Below are positions 53,483 to 60,817 of a stretch of DNA of 64,000 nucleotides, one piece after another. The notes under the pieces are model-generated. The model made no database searches and was not told where the DNA came from. It was given only the letters and a program-made list of their open reading frames with translations. Origin of the DNA: Alphaproteobacteria bacterium (GTDB lineage: Bacteria > Pseudomonadota > Alphaproteobacteria > Rs-D84); the NCBI GenBank assembly GCA_017650505.1, contig JAGCET010000042.1, positions 11,411 through 75,410 of the forward strand, written 5' to 3'. Position numbers and translations under genes: made by a program. The stretch's first letter is position 1. The number at the start of each line of letters is the position of its first letter.

Positions 53483-53507
53483 AAAACCGCATTTTTGCGG
53501 TTTTTTT
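53483..53507 (+). terminator. Orphan terminator after the unit 2/3 TGCCA junction
   Basis: AAAACCGCA-TTTT-TGCGGTTTT followed by T's, 9 nt after CTGCCA. No plus-strand gene precedes it; it is placed as a tRNA terminator would be. Confidence 0.7.
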
Positions 53508-53586
53508 GTTTGTTTTCCAATGTTTTTACGAGTTCAAAAGTTGGGTATCAAAAACAGCCACCGTTTCACACATTTACGAACTAGTA

Positions 53587-53614
53587 TTGACTTTTGTTAA
53601 ATTTGATATACTAT
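53587..53614 (+). promoter_or_regulatory. Unit 3 promoter
   Basis: TTGACT (53587-53592) and TACTAT (53609-53614) with a 16-bp spacer, ending ~26 nt before the ATG at 53641. Confidence 0.55.
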
Positions 53615-53640
53615 ACACAAAAACAGATTATAGTGCAAAC

Positions 53641-54867
53641 ATGTCGGAATATAATATAATTTCACTGAATGATATAAATGCCCAGAATGCTGATATTGGT
53701 GGGGGTAAATTTGCTGGACTTTGCACAATAAAAGAATCGATACCATTGTATAATGCACAATACGGTATGAATTTTGTGATACCAGACACTTACGTTATTC
53801 CGATAACATACTTTGATGCCTATAAGGAAACAGGTCGCGTCCCCGATGATTTAATAAATACCGCCATGGTTTATGCAAAAAAACTTGGTGGTAATGTTGC
53901 AGTACGTTCTTCGGCGGACGTCGAAGACAAAGATGGAAAAACCTATTCAGGTCAATTTGAAAGCGTTTTGAATGTAAAAACACGCGAACAAATGACAGTG
54001 GCGTTGAATACAGTTTATGCATCTGCGGCAAAAGTGCCGAATGCAAAAATGGGTATAATATTACAACCTATGGTACCAACACCAAAAATGGCCGGGGTTG
54101 CATATTCTGAAACGTGGTATAAGGCACCATCTATTGTCTTAAATTATACAGAAAATGATTATGCCGATAAAATTTTATCTGGACACACTTCGTTATATCG
54201 TTTTGCCACAGGCAAACCAGTGCTTGATAAAAACGATAATATATACGAATTAAATTTATCACATATAAATAATCCTGAATATAATTTAATGTTTTATAAA
54301 CACAACCAGTTTAAAGCCGCCACAAAGCAAGAACGCAAACAGTATAAAAATCATTTTTTAATTTCTGGGCTGTGCTCGCAATTGGAACAAGATTTGGGGT
54401 ACCCAATTGATATGGAATTTGTTGTGTCTGATGATGGAACCATCAATATCGTACAACAACGTCCATATCGTTTGCCAGAGTTTTATGTACTTAAGATAGA
54501 CGCACACACAACGTCTGTCTTTTCCCCAGAAAAACCAATTATAGCAGGAAGTGTCGGATTTGTAGATAGTCTACACCCGTGGCGCGCGAACAAAGATTTT
54601 GATATAAACATTTGGAAAGCGTATGATTGTGTGTACGTTTTTACAAAAGATTCTGTTGGAGTAAAAATAAAATTTGAATTTGATTGGCACAATAGCCCAT
54701 TTGAGGCAGAATACACCCATTATGGTAATATGTCGCGTGAAGGCTCAGATTTTACTGTATTAGAAACGCATGGGCGTGAAGACGAGTTTAAAAAAATAAA
54801 CCAAGGCGATTATATGATTGTTAATATGCTAACCGGTAAATTCTGTATCATTCCGAAAGAAAGATAA
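53641..54867 (+). CDS. Cassette unit 3: PEP-synthase-type ATP-binding protein
   Basis: A 408-residue protein whose first ~320 residues resemble the PEP/pyruvate-binding ATP-grasp domain of PEP synthase and pyruvate phosphate dikinase: 'IGGGKFAGLCTIKES', the phosphate-loop segment 'NVAVRSSADVEDKDGKTYSGQF' (86-106) and the ATP-grasp end 'DGTINIVQQRPYRLP'. The final ~90 residues end 'GDYMIVNMLTGKFCIIP', resembling the end of the PEP mobile domain, but the phospho-carrier TSH motif is not visible. The ~350-residue PEP-barrel domain is absent. Rifampin phosphotransferases and some signalling enzymes share this module; the substrate is unknown. It is the only plus-strand cargo; the R3 repeat begins at its stop codon. 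Confidence 0.72.
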   Translation: MSEYNIISLNDINAQNADIGGGKFAGLCTIKESIPLYNAQYGMNFVIPDTYVIPITYFDAYKETGRVPDDLINTAMVYAKKLGGNVAVRSSADVEDKDGKTYSGQFESVLNVKTREQMTVALNTVYASAAKVPNAKMGIILQPMVPTPKMAGVAYSETWYKAPSIVLNYTENDYADKILSGHTSLYRFATGKPVLDKNDNIYELNLSHINNPEYNLMFYKHNQFKAATKQERKQYKNHFLISGLCSQLEQDLGYPIDMEFVVSDDGTINIVQQRPYRLPEFYVLKIDAHTTSVFSPEKPIIAGSVGFVDSLHPWRANKDFDINIWKAYDCVYVFTKDSVGVKIKFEFDWHNSPFEAEYTHYGNMSREGSDFTVLETHGREDEFKKINQGDYMIVNMLTGKFCIIPKER

Positions 54868-54947
54868 AAACACCACAACCTTTCTCAAACGACAACAAAT
54901 CGTGTATTTCATTCATAAGCTCGTGAATTACACAGTATGTCATGCCA
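54866..54947. repeat. R3 repeat at unit 3/4 junction
   Basis: Diverged R copy: CTTTCTCAAACGACAACAAATC, then CTCGTGAATTACACAGTATG and TGCCA (54943-54947). It overlaps the stop codon of the unit 3 gene by two bases. Confidence 0.65.
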
Positions 54948-55159
54948 TCCGTCCCGTCTGTGCAAGGCACAGCCGTGGCCGCGACATGTCCAGTTCCACA
55001 AGTTCGTAAGTTGGGCAGCAAAACCTATACCTGTTTCACACATTTGCAAACTATATGACGAACAGATACAAAACACACATATTTTTTTATAATTACCACG
55101 TTATTTTTGTGTGGTTGTATTGTTTGCACTCTTTACATTATTTTTGATATATGTGATAT

Positions 55160-55576
55160 CTAGCGTACTCTGTCACGATATAAAGTATACGTTGGTGTTT
55201 CTTTCCAAAGTAAAACATTATCAATATCAATCATGCTATCTGGATCATTAATCTGCACACTATTGCCCATTGATAGCCCCATCAATACGGGCGTCCTGCC
55301 AGTTGTACCCAATGTCGGTTTTTTTGAACAAATAAAATTAACTGTTTCATTAAATGGCATGTTCAGAAAGTAATGCGCTTCTTCTTGATTCATGCAAATA
55401 TCAAAAAGCACATTAATATCACCTGCGATACATTCACAATCAAGCTCATCTAACTCTTTAATTGTTGTATAAACGTTTGTGTAATCTGATATTTGTATGC
55501 CGCGCCCTTGTAAATCCAAGTATTGGTTTAGACATTCTAAAATTCCGGTACGTACCTGTTCGCGTGTTAGTTCCAT
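55160..55576 (-). CDS. Cassette unit 4: hypothetical protein (138 aa)
   Basis: A 138-residue acidic soluble protein beginning 'MELTREQVRTGILECLNQYLDLQGRGIQISD', with helical N-terminal half and a Gly/Thr-rich middle ('TLGTTGRTPVLMGLSMG'). AAAAGGG precedes the ATG. No family recognised. Only gene of unit 4. Confidence 0.58.
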   Translation of the reverse strand: MELTREQVRTGILECLNQYLDLQGRGIQISDYTNVYTTIKELDELDCECIAGDINVLFDICMNQEEAHYFLNMPFNETVNFICSKKPTLGTTGRTPVLMGLSMGNSVQINDPDSMIDIDNVLLWKETPTYTLYRDRVR

Positions 55577-55669
55577 TTTTATACCCTTTTATACCTGTTA
55601 GGCGCCATATTACAACACAATTTTATTTTGTCAACTTAATTGTGAATTACAAACTTATTATATTTTTTT

Positions 55670-55743
55670 AAAACACCTTAATATCTTTCCCAAACCGTGA
55701 CAAATCGCATATTATCGGTTCGTGATTTTGGTGATGTTGTATG
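55670..55743. repeat. R4 repeat, distal end of array
   Basis: AAAACACCTTA, CTTTCCCAAACCG, ACAAATC, CGGTTCGTGA as in R1-R3, but the tail is TTTTGGTGATGTTGTATG and lacks TGCCA. It marks the right end of the array. Confidence 0.65.
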
Positions 55744-55770
55744 TAAAAAAGCGCACTATCTGTGCGCTTT
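55744..55770 (-). terminator. Terminator of the IMPase-like gene
   Basis: Minus-strand stem AAAGCGCAC/GTGCGCTTT (55748-55756, 55762-55770) followed by TTTTTTACAT. Confidence 0.75.
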
Positions 55771-55790
55771 GATTTAAACTCCATAGGGTT

Positions 55791-56501
55791 TTATTCAACG
55801 CTTATCTTTCCATTCGTGGCGGTGATGTCGGCACCAATTTCTATTTTTCCGCCGGCCTCGCGTACTATCAATTCGGCGGCTGCAACCTCTGCAAAATCAA
55901 GTGTTGTGGACATAAACGCATCGAATTTGCCCGCGGCAACCCATGCCAAATCCATCGCCGGGCAACCGGTCGTTCGCACATCGGCCGCCGCCATTGGATT
56001 ACCAACAATCCCATTGTATGCAACGGTCATATCGGCCGGATCCTTGATATTAGACACGCGGATACGCGCCGAATGAAATGCAGAATACGCAAACGCGCCC
56101 GCACCCGATTCCGCGTAATATAAATATTCATCTATTGGGGAATAAACCAGCGCAATTTTAGTCTCGTCCATTGTGCGCAATGCCAATGATATCGCGAAAC
56201 GCGGATTTGCACGCACAAAATTTGCCGCCCCCGACAGGGCCAGCACAAATTCATCACGCCCATCGCCCACGCGCACCACATTTGGTGTCAACAGACCCGC
56301 CGACGGACGTACCAACGACAAATCAGATAAAATTTCACCTTCGATTCGTGTGGCGGCACGGTGCACAAAATCGCGCGCCCCACGCAGGGATTGTTGCAGG
56401 TTTTCAACCTCGCCAAAATCGTGGCGCAGGCCGTCCGCCGTCCGCTTTAACGCCATGAACATTTTATTTAATTCCGGCGAACCTTTGATCAGCAAATCCA
56501 T
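55791..56501 (-). CDS. Inositol-monophosphatase-like protein with lost metal site
   Basis: A 236-residue protein with the overall fold signature of the IMPase/SuhB family: 'FVRANPRFAISLAL' after the metal loop, and 'CPAMDLAWVAAGKFDAFM ... AAAELIVREAGGKI' at the C-terminus. The catalytic residues are replaced: the canonical DPLDGT loop reads 'LALSGAAN', the GEE-type segment is absent, and the WD-I-A-A motif reads 'FAEVAAA'. It is also shorter than active IMPases (~260-270). It should therefore lack Mg-dependent phosphatase activity; a binding or regulatory role is possible. It lies directly beside the cassette array, upstream of which rpmE is read. Confidence 0.75.
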   Translation of the reverse strand: MDLLIKGSPELNKMFMALKRTADGLRHDFGEVENLQQSLRGARDFVHRAATRIEGEILSDLSLVRPSAGLLTPNVVRVGDGRDEFVLALSGAANFVRANPRFAISLALRTMDETKIALVYSPIDEYLYYAESGAGAFAYSAFHSARIRVSNIKDPADMTVAYNGIVGNPMAAADVRTTGCPAMDLAWVAAGKFDAFMSTTLDFAEVAAAELIVREAGGKIEIGADITATNGKISVE

Positions 56502-56525
56502 AACCCGCCCCCCTTGGTCAAAACT

Positions 56526-56738
56526 TTAGAAATCGAAACCGGCAAATTTTTTCTTGAAATTTTCGGTCCGACGGCCCTTTTCACCGGCATTAGAACGTTG
56601 ACCCGTCCACGCAGAATGATTCAAATTGTCCGTAGACAGAACCAAATCTTTATTTACCGAAGAAAACATCTTGACCGTTTTACCATTGGTAAGTGTCACG
56701 TTGATTTCAAAATATTCCGGATGAATACCGTTTTTCAT
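56526..56738 (-). CDS. rpmE: Ribosomal protein L31
   Basis: A 70-residue L31 of the alphaproteobacterial type without the zinc-binding cysteines ('MKNGIHPEYFEINVTLTNGK', 'NHSAWTGQR'). The ATG at 56738 follows AAGGGG; an ATG 36 bases upstream gives an atypical extension. Located immediately upstream of the IMPase-like gene on the same strand (24 nt), so probably co-transcribed. Confidence 0.93.
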   Translation of the reverse strand: MKNGIHPEYFEINVTLTNGKTVKMFSSVNKDLVLSTDNLNHSAWTGQRSNAGEKGRRTENFKKKFAGFDF

Positions 56739-56843
56739 CACTAAACCCCTTAGTTTTTTAATTTTGCCAGGCAATTATACAGTGTTTTTTTGGAAAATCA
56801 AGCAATAATAAGGTATGTAAATTAAATTAACTGGTCATGACCC

Positions 56844-57746
56844 CTAATATGATTTGTCTGTTTTTATAAAATGTTGTAGGGTCAGATCTTGTAAATTCTG
56901 GTTAAATTCGGAATACGCAAAAAAATTTGGTTTTACAATATCGGACATTTGGTTTTTAATTTCTGAATGTTCTTTTTTCACAACAAAATAAAGTATATTT
57001 TTATCATTTTTGTATTCAAAATCGTGCACACAATGCCCATAATAAGAATCAAATAAAAAACCAAATTTATTACGAATATCCATTGATTCCCGTTCCGCCA
57101 TAGAAAACCATAATCTGCGCAGAAAACTGGGGTGCGCAACCGCGAACATAACCCTTTTTAAATCGAAACTATCATATAGGTCTTTACAAACAACAAAAGT
57201 TCGAAATACATCTTTGTAATCATCTGATACAGCCACCATAACAACAAGTCGCGTGCGTATATTATTTATTTCAAATGCATTTACTATATCAACTATCTGT
57301 TTGCCGTTTTTTACAATCTCAGATGGTCTAATTTCATATTTATGCCCCACATTTATAACAATATTCACAGCCTTGGTAACAGAATCATTTTGTCGAAACA
57401 TACATTCTGGGACACCAACGATATAACCGTTTATATCTATGCTGGAACCCGCAATCGAATGTATCGGATTCCATGGACGAGTATCGATAAGTGTATCCCA
57501 AGGATTCACAACCGCATCTTTTACTTCTTTCGCCATTTCTGGCCATCCATTACGCCCCAAAAGCATTGCTTGTTCAAACGAAAACGTTCCATACCATGGT
57601 TGTTTTTTATATTCTAAATCAGAAGATACCGGCAGATCGTGTGGTGAAAAATCAGTCGCGTGGCTACATTCTTGAGAATTTGATGGTTGCCAATCGACAT
57701 ATTCCAAAAAATCATTCCACAAAAAATACCTTTCAAATACTTTCAT
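56844..57746 (-). CDS. Partner protein of the AAA+ ATPase (VWA-like family, tentative)
   Basis: A 300-residue soluble protein. Residues ~52-75 read 'YGTFSFEQAMLLGRNGWPEM', then 'SSIDINGYIVGVPECMF' (~113-130), 'VNIVINVG' and 'VMVAVSDDYKD'. This pattern (sfe.A..L...GW, G.pecM, then alternating hydrophobic strands) recalls a phage/plasmid family that I remember as paired with MoxR-like ATPases and as VWA-related; I cannot verify that here. No classical MIDAS motif (DxSxS) is visible. It starts 2 nt after the ATPase gene. Confidence 0.6.
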   Translation of the reverse strand: MKVFERYFLWNDFLEYVDWQPSNSQECSHATDFSPHDLPVSSDLEYKKQPWYGTFSFEQAMLLGRNGWPEMAKEVKDAVVNPWDTLIDTRPWNPIHSIAGSSIDINGYIVGVPECMFRQNDSVTKAVNIVINVGHKYEIRPSEIVKNGKQIVDIVNAFEINNIRTRLVVMVAVSDDYKDVFRTFVVCKDLYDSFDLKRVMFAVAHPSFLRRLWFSMAERESMDIRNKFGFLFDSYYGHCVHDFEYKNDKNILYFVVKKEHSEIKNQMSDIVKPNFFAYSEFNQNLQDLTLQHFIKTDKSY

Positions 57747-57748
57747 AC

Positions 57749-58693
57749 CTATTTGGTTCGTTTATATGCGATATAGTTTTTAATAAAAGATTTAAAAGCT
57801 TCCCGTTTCATGGCGCATAAAACCTCTGGCTGTAAACTAACGCCACGCCAAACAAATTTATGTAAAACATTGTCCCAATCTGTTCCGGATTGTATATCGC
57901 GTCCACCCAATACAACTGCACGGGTACTTATTACAATTGGTGGCGTATGATCATCCCAACAAGACACAGTGTGTCGCAAAGCCTGAACAAAAAACGTCCA
58001 TTCCTTTACAGGGCCAATTTTCTTTTCCAGATCTTCGTCATAATCTATATAGGTCATAGCAAACCTGTCCAATGTTGCGGCATCCAAGGGATTACGTCCA
58101 ACGTATTGTCGGGTTGCACCGTACCCATATGTGTTCGCCGAGGCACATAATCTGAATTGTGCATTTTTTTGAACGAGTTTATCAGGAAACAAATAAAAAT
58201 CCTGACTAAGCGCATTATTGATAACGGTCAAAACATTTGGGTTGCCCGCATCAATTTCTTCAAACGAAAACAATCCGCCATGTTCGTACGCTTCACGAAA
58301 AGCAGTTCTGATATAATCACCGTTTGCATTTTTATATCCAATAATGTGATATTCGGCTGTTTGACCATTCACAGACATTGGATAATATGTCAAATTCAAT
58401 GTTTGTGCAACTTGGTATAGCAATGTGGATTTTCCGCCGCCCGCGGGTCCCACCAACATGGCCGGTATATTCAATTTCACATCGTTTAACACGCTTGTAA
58501 ACACTTTATGTGTCCCATCAGGGTGTAATGATTGTAAATCTGTTGATTTTTTTTCGTTGGTTTCTGGCAGAATCTTTTGTTGTAATTCCTTTATTTCGTT
58601 TCTTTCGGCTGTTGTCATATTTGGGATACCCAACGCAATTCCTCTCATGTATTCTTCCAAAAAATCGTATTTTTCGTTTGTTTTTTCAGGCAT
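57749..58693 (-). CDS. MoxR-like AAA+ ATPase
   Basis: A 314-residue AAA+ ATPase with Walker A 'GPAGGGKST' (82-90), Walker B 'LFSFEEID' (141-148), sensor 1 'RLCASANTYG', and the arginine-finger region 'NPLDAATLDRF' (~205). The shape fits the MoxR/dynein-related branch, which remodels VWA partner proteins. There is a ~50-residue N-terminal helical extension. AAAGGGG precedes the ATG. Operon with the 56844 gene. Such pairs occur in phage and mobile elements as well as chromosomes; here no other phage gene is adjacent. Confidence 0.85.
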   Translation of the reverse strand: MPEKTNEKYDFLEEYMRGIALGIPNMTTAERNEIKELQQKILPETNEKKSTDLQSLHPDGTHKVFTSVLNDVKLNIPAMLVGPAGGGKSTLLYQVAQTLNLTYYPMSVNGQTAEYHIIGYKNANGDYIRTAFREAYEHGGLFSFEEIDAGNPNVLTVINNALSQDFYLFPDKLVQKNAQFRLCASANTYGYGATRQYVGRNPLDAATLDRFAMTYIDYDEDLEKKIGPVKEWTFFVQALRHTVSCWDDHTPPIVISTRAVVLGGRDIQSGTDWDNVLHKFVWRGVSLQPEVLCAMKREAFKSFIKNYIAYKRTK

Positions 58694-58875
58694 CGTAACC
58701 CCTTTTTATTTTGAATGCATACCGATTTATTAGCCGGATACTATCATAAAATATACAAAAAACAAGCAAATTCAAGGTGTCCAGGTAAATACATTTAAAC
58801 ATTAAATAATAACTTAGAAACACAGCGCTTTTACAAAAATGGGTCAACTAGCCATATAATCACCAACAACCCGCC
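58694..58875. other. Gene-free stretch
   Basis: AT-rich spacer between the ATPase gene and the 58876 gene. It contains the probable promoter region of the ATPase operon, but I see no confident -35/-10 pair, hairpin or repeat. Confidence 0.4.
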
Positions 58876-59391
58876 TTAATATTGGCCGATGCAACCCAAA
58901 TACGCGTTGCCGGTGGATTCCAAGACATTTACAAACCGATTCTTGTCCCGGCCGGAAAACAGTGCCAATATTGTGCCCGCATCTGTCGCCAACATATCTG
59001 CAACGGTGGCGATTTCGGAACTCATTTTCTTAAAGAAACCACTGGTTGGGTATATCTCGGCCGCGAACAGATGATGTGTCGTATGGCGCTTTGCACGCGT
59101 GGCCGACGCCGATTCTATGACCATCAATTGGCATTCCGGAGAAATTATCAATTTATTGGTAATCATTGCGGCACCACCAAGCAACTCGCCCCACCAACCC
59201 GTAGAACCGTAAAAAACGGGGTAATATATTATCGCGTCTGGGCGGGTGGCAAAAATATCGGCGACATTCAAATCGCCCGATATAATGTCTGGCATATTGC
59301 CAATCTCGGAATTTATAATTTTGCGCGCCGTTTGGTATTCGGCGTCCGATTTCGTACTGCGTGGCCAATAAAGAATCGCGTATTTACTCAT
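58876..59391 (-). CDS. Hypothetical protein (171 aa)
   Basis: A 171-residue soluble protein: 'KYAILYWPRSTKSDAEYQTARKI' is followed by 'PDAIIYYPVFYGSTGWWGELLGGAAMITNKLIISPECQLMVIES', alternating strands and Gly-rich turns like a Rossmann-type or TIR/nucleotide-hydrolase core, then 'MSSEIATVADMLATDAGTILALF'. No catalytic motif is recognised. No strong ribosome site. It lies between the AAA module and the virB6 genes. Confidence 0.55.
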   Translation of the reverse strand: MSKYAILYWPRSTKSDAEYQTARKIINSEIGNMPDIISGDLNVADIFATRPDAIIYYPVFYGSTGWWGELLGGAAMITNKLIISPECQLMVIESASATRAKRHTTHHLFAAEIYPTSGFFKKMSSEIATVADMLATDAGTILALFSGRDKNRFVNVLESTGNAYLGCIGQY

Positions 59392-59460
59392 TTGCTAAGA
59401 ATTATATCAGATTCGGTGCAATTAAAAAAGCCCCCAACGAAAAATAAATTTCTTGATTTT

Positions 59461-60753
59461 TTATTTTTTTATCTTGTCCCACCATTTACCAAGGGTTGCG
59501 CGCGTTTTGTCAAAATCATTTTTCGCGGTTTTATAGAACTTGTCCGATATTTCCACATTGAATAAAGTCTTAATCAATGTCGGAATCGATGTCATAAACA
59601 TCGCAAAAAACGCGCCCATAAGGATAATGCTTATCAACGTGTCATTCCGCAACAGCAAACCATCCATCAAAATTTTCGAATCGTTTTGGGCAAATGCCGT
59701 GGCGATTCGCGAAACCGCACCAACATTGCCGATAATTGCATCCAGAAACATTATGCCGAATGTCAAGAATATACACATCATCGCAATACCAACCGCTCCG
59801 GTAATAACATCATCTATCATTTTTTTGATTGTGCGGCCGCCGGACGGGAAAATCTTCCACCCGGAAAACAGCCACGACAGCAACATAAGTGGCAACATTA
59901 CGAAATCCAGTGATAACGTGACGAATATTTCCAAGAAATATAAAACAACCGGGAACAGCGCGACAAAATACAATGCCAAAATCAACAAACCGGTAAAGAA
60001 AATCGGAATATTTGGGAAAATTGGGATTGCCCACATAATCTTGTGCATATATTCATAGTTAAATGCCATATTCAGCATCGTCCAACCAACCGTCATACCG
60101 GTTCCGGTCAATTGGTGCACATTTGCAACCTGGCACGCAAGACCACTGCGCAATTTTGTTGGGAATGCGCCGGTTTGTGCGCCATTTGCCGCAATAGATA
60201 TACTATCGTTATTTTTATCCATCAACGTAGTTGCCACCACACATTCGCCGTATGCATCCGAATCACCGATAACATGATTTACCGACAAACCGATGCTGAA
60301 TATCGGGTTTATAATTGTCGAACTTATTAGACGTGGCAATGGAATCAGCAAAAGCGCGCATACTATACCAAGCCGGACAATGTGTTTGCCGAAATCTGAT
60401 GCCATATTCCATCCGGCTTCTAACTTAGCATTCAAAAATCCAGACGCAATTGTCCAAATGAAATATATCGCCGTCAATATCGCCGCCATCGGAATCACAA
60501 TTGAACCAATCCCAGAATAAATACGCGGCAACAAATTCGACATCGTTGCCATAATCGACGAAAACATATTGCACGACCAACACGAAGAAAAAAATTGATA
60601 CGCATCGTTCATATCAACGGGCGAAAGTGTTCTCCATATCGAAAAACCCGCTATTGTTGCGACACCGCCTGCAATCAGCAATGGAATTACGGCGGCCGCG
60701 GTCAATGGCCAGAATGATAAAAATACAATAAAAAATTTTTTTAACTTGCTCAT
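59461..60753 (-). CDS. VirB6/TrbL-like T4SS membrane protein (1)
   Basis: A 430-residue polytopic inner-membrane protein with an N-terminal hydrophobic segment, two periplasmic-facing regions containing Cys ('SCWSCNMFSSIM'), and five or more further helices, including 'IFFTGLLILALYFVALFPVVLYFLEIFVTLSLDFVMLPLMLLSWLFSGWKIFP'. The long central helices followed by 'GWKIFPSGGRTIKKMI' match the VirB6 core. Transcribed divergently from the 60818 gene across an inverted repeat. Confidence 0.72.
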   Translation of the reverse strand: MSKLKKFFIVFLSFWPLTAAAVIPLLIAGGVATIAGFSIWRTLSPVDMNDAYQFFSSCWSCNMFSSIMATMSNLLPRIYSGIGSIVIPMAAILTAIYFIWTIASGFLNAKLEAGWNMASDFGKHIVRLGIVCALLLIPLPRLISSTIINPIFSIGLSVNHVIGDSDAYGECVVATTLMDKNNDSISIAANGAQTGAFPTKLRSGLACQVANVHQLTGTGMTVGWTMLNMAFNYEYMHKIMWAIPIFPNIPIFFTGLLILALYFVALFPVVLYFLEIFVTLSLDFVMLPLMLLSWLFSGWKIFPSGGRTIKKMIDDVITGAVGIAMMCIFLTFGIMFLDAIIGNVGAVSRIATAFAQNDSKILMDGLLLRNDTLISIILMGAFFAMFMTSIPTLIKTLFNVEISDKFYKTAKNDFDKTRATLGKWWDKIKK

Positions 60754-60762
60754 TTCGTTTAA

Positions 60763-60794
60763 TTATATCACAATTTTAACATTATGTGATATAA
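60763..60794. promoter_or_regulatory. Perfect inverted repeat between divergent virB6 genes
   Basis: TTATATCACA (60763-60772) and TGTGATATAA (60785-60794), a perfect 10-bp inverted repeat with a 12-bp spacer. It sits in the divergent promoter region and is a good operator candidate; the half-sites are not oriented like a CRP site (TGTGA-N6-TCACA). Confidence 0.6.
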
Positions 60795-60817
60795 ATCAAA
60801 ACATAAATGTAGGACGA

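Larger units (their letters stand above)
51426..55743. mobile_element. tRNA-Glu-anchored array of four single-gene units
   Basis: Four units (51426-52286, 52287-53474, 53475-54947, 54948-55743) each hold one gene, an inverted GTTCG-containing arm pair near the tRNA-proximal end, and one ~80-bp R repeat at the distal end. R1-R3 finish with TGCCA, the last bases of tRNA-Glu; R4 is eroded. Units 1 and 2 share a 93-bp tRNA-proximal arm (84/93 identical, no gaps); units 3 and 4 share a different arm (~53531-53584 and ~55001-55054). Gene orientations are -, -, +, -. No recombinase is inside, so mobilisation in trans is inferred. Confidence 0.6.

Noticed and set aside
51426..55743. Classical integron cassette array
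   Set aside because: There is no integron integrase in the window, no GTTRRRY/RYYYAAC core at the R repeats, gene orientations are mixed and the anchor is a tRNA gene. Only the general logic is similar.
60785..60794. CRP/FNR-type site before the virB6 gene
   Set aside because: The half-sites are TCACA then TGTGA with a 12-bp spacer, the reverse of the TGTGA-N6-TCACA arrangement. It is called only an unidentified inverted repeat.
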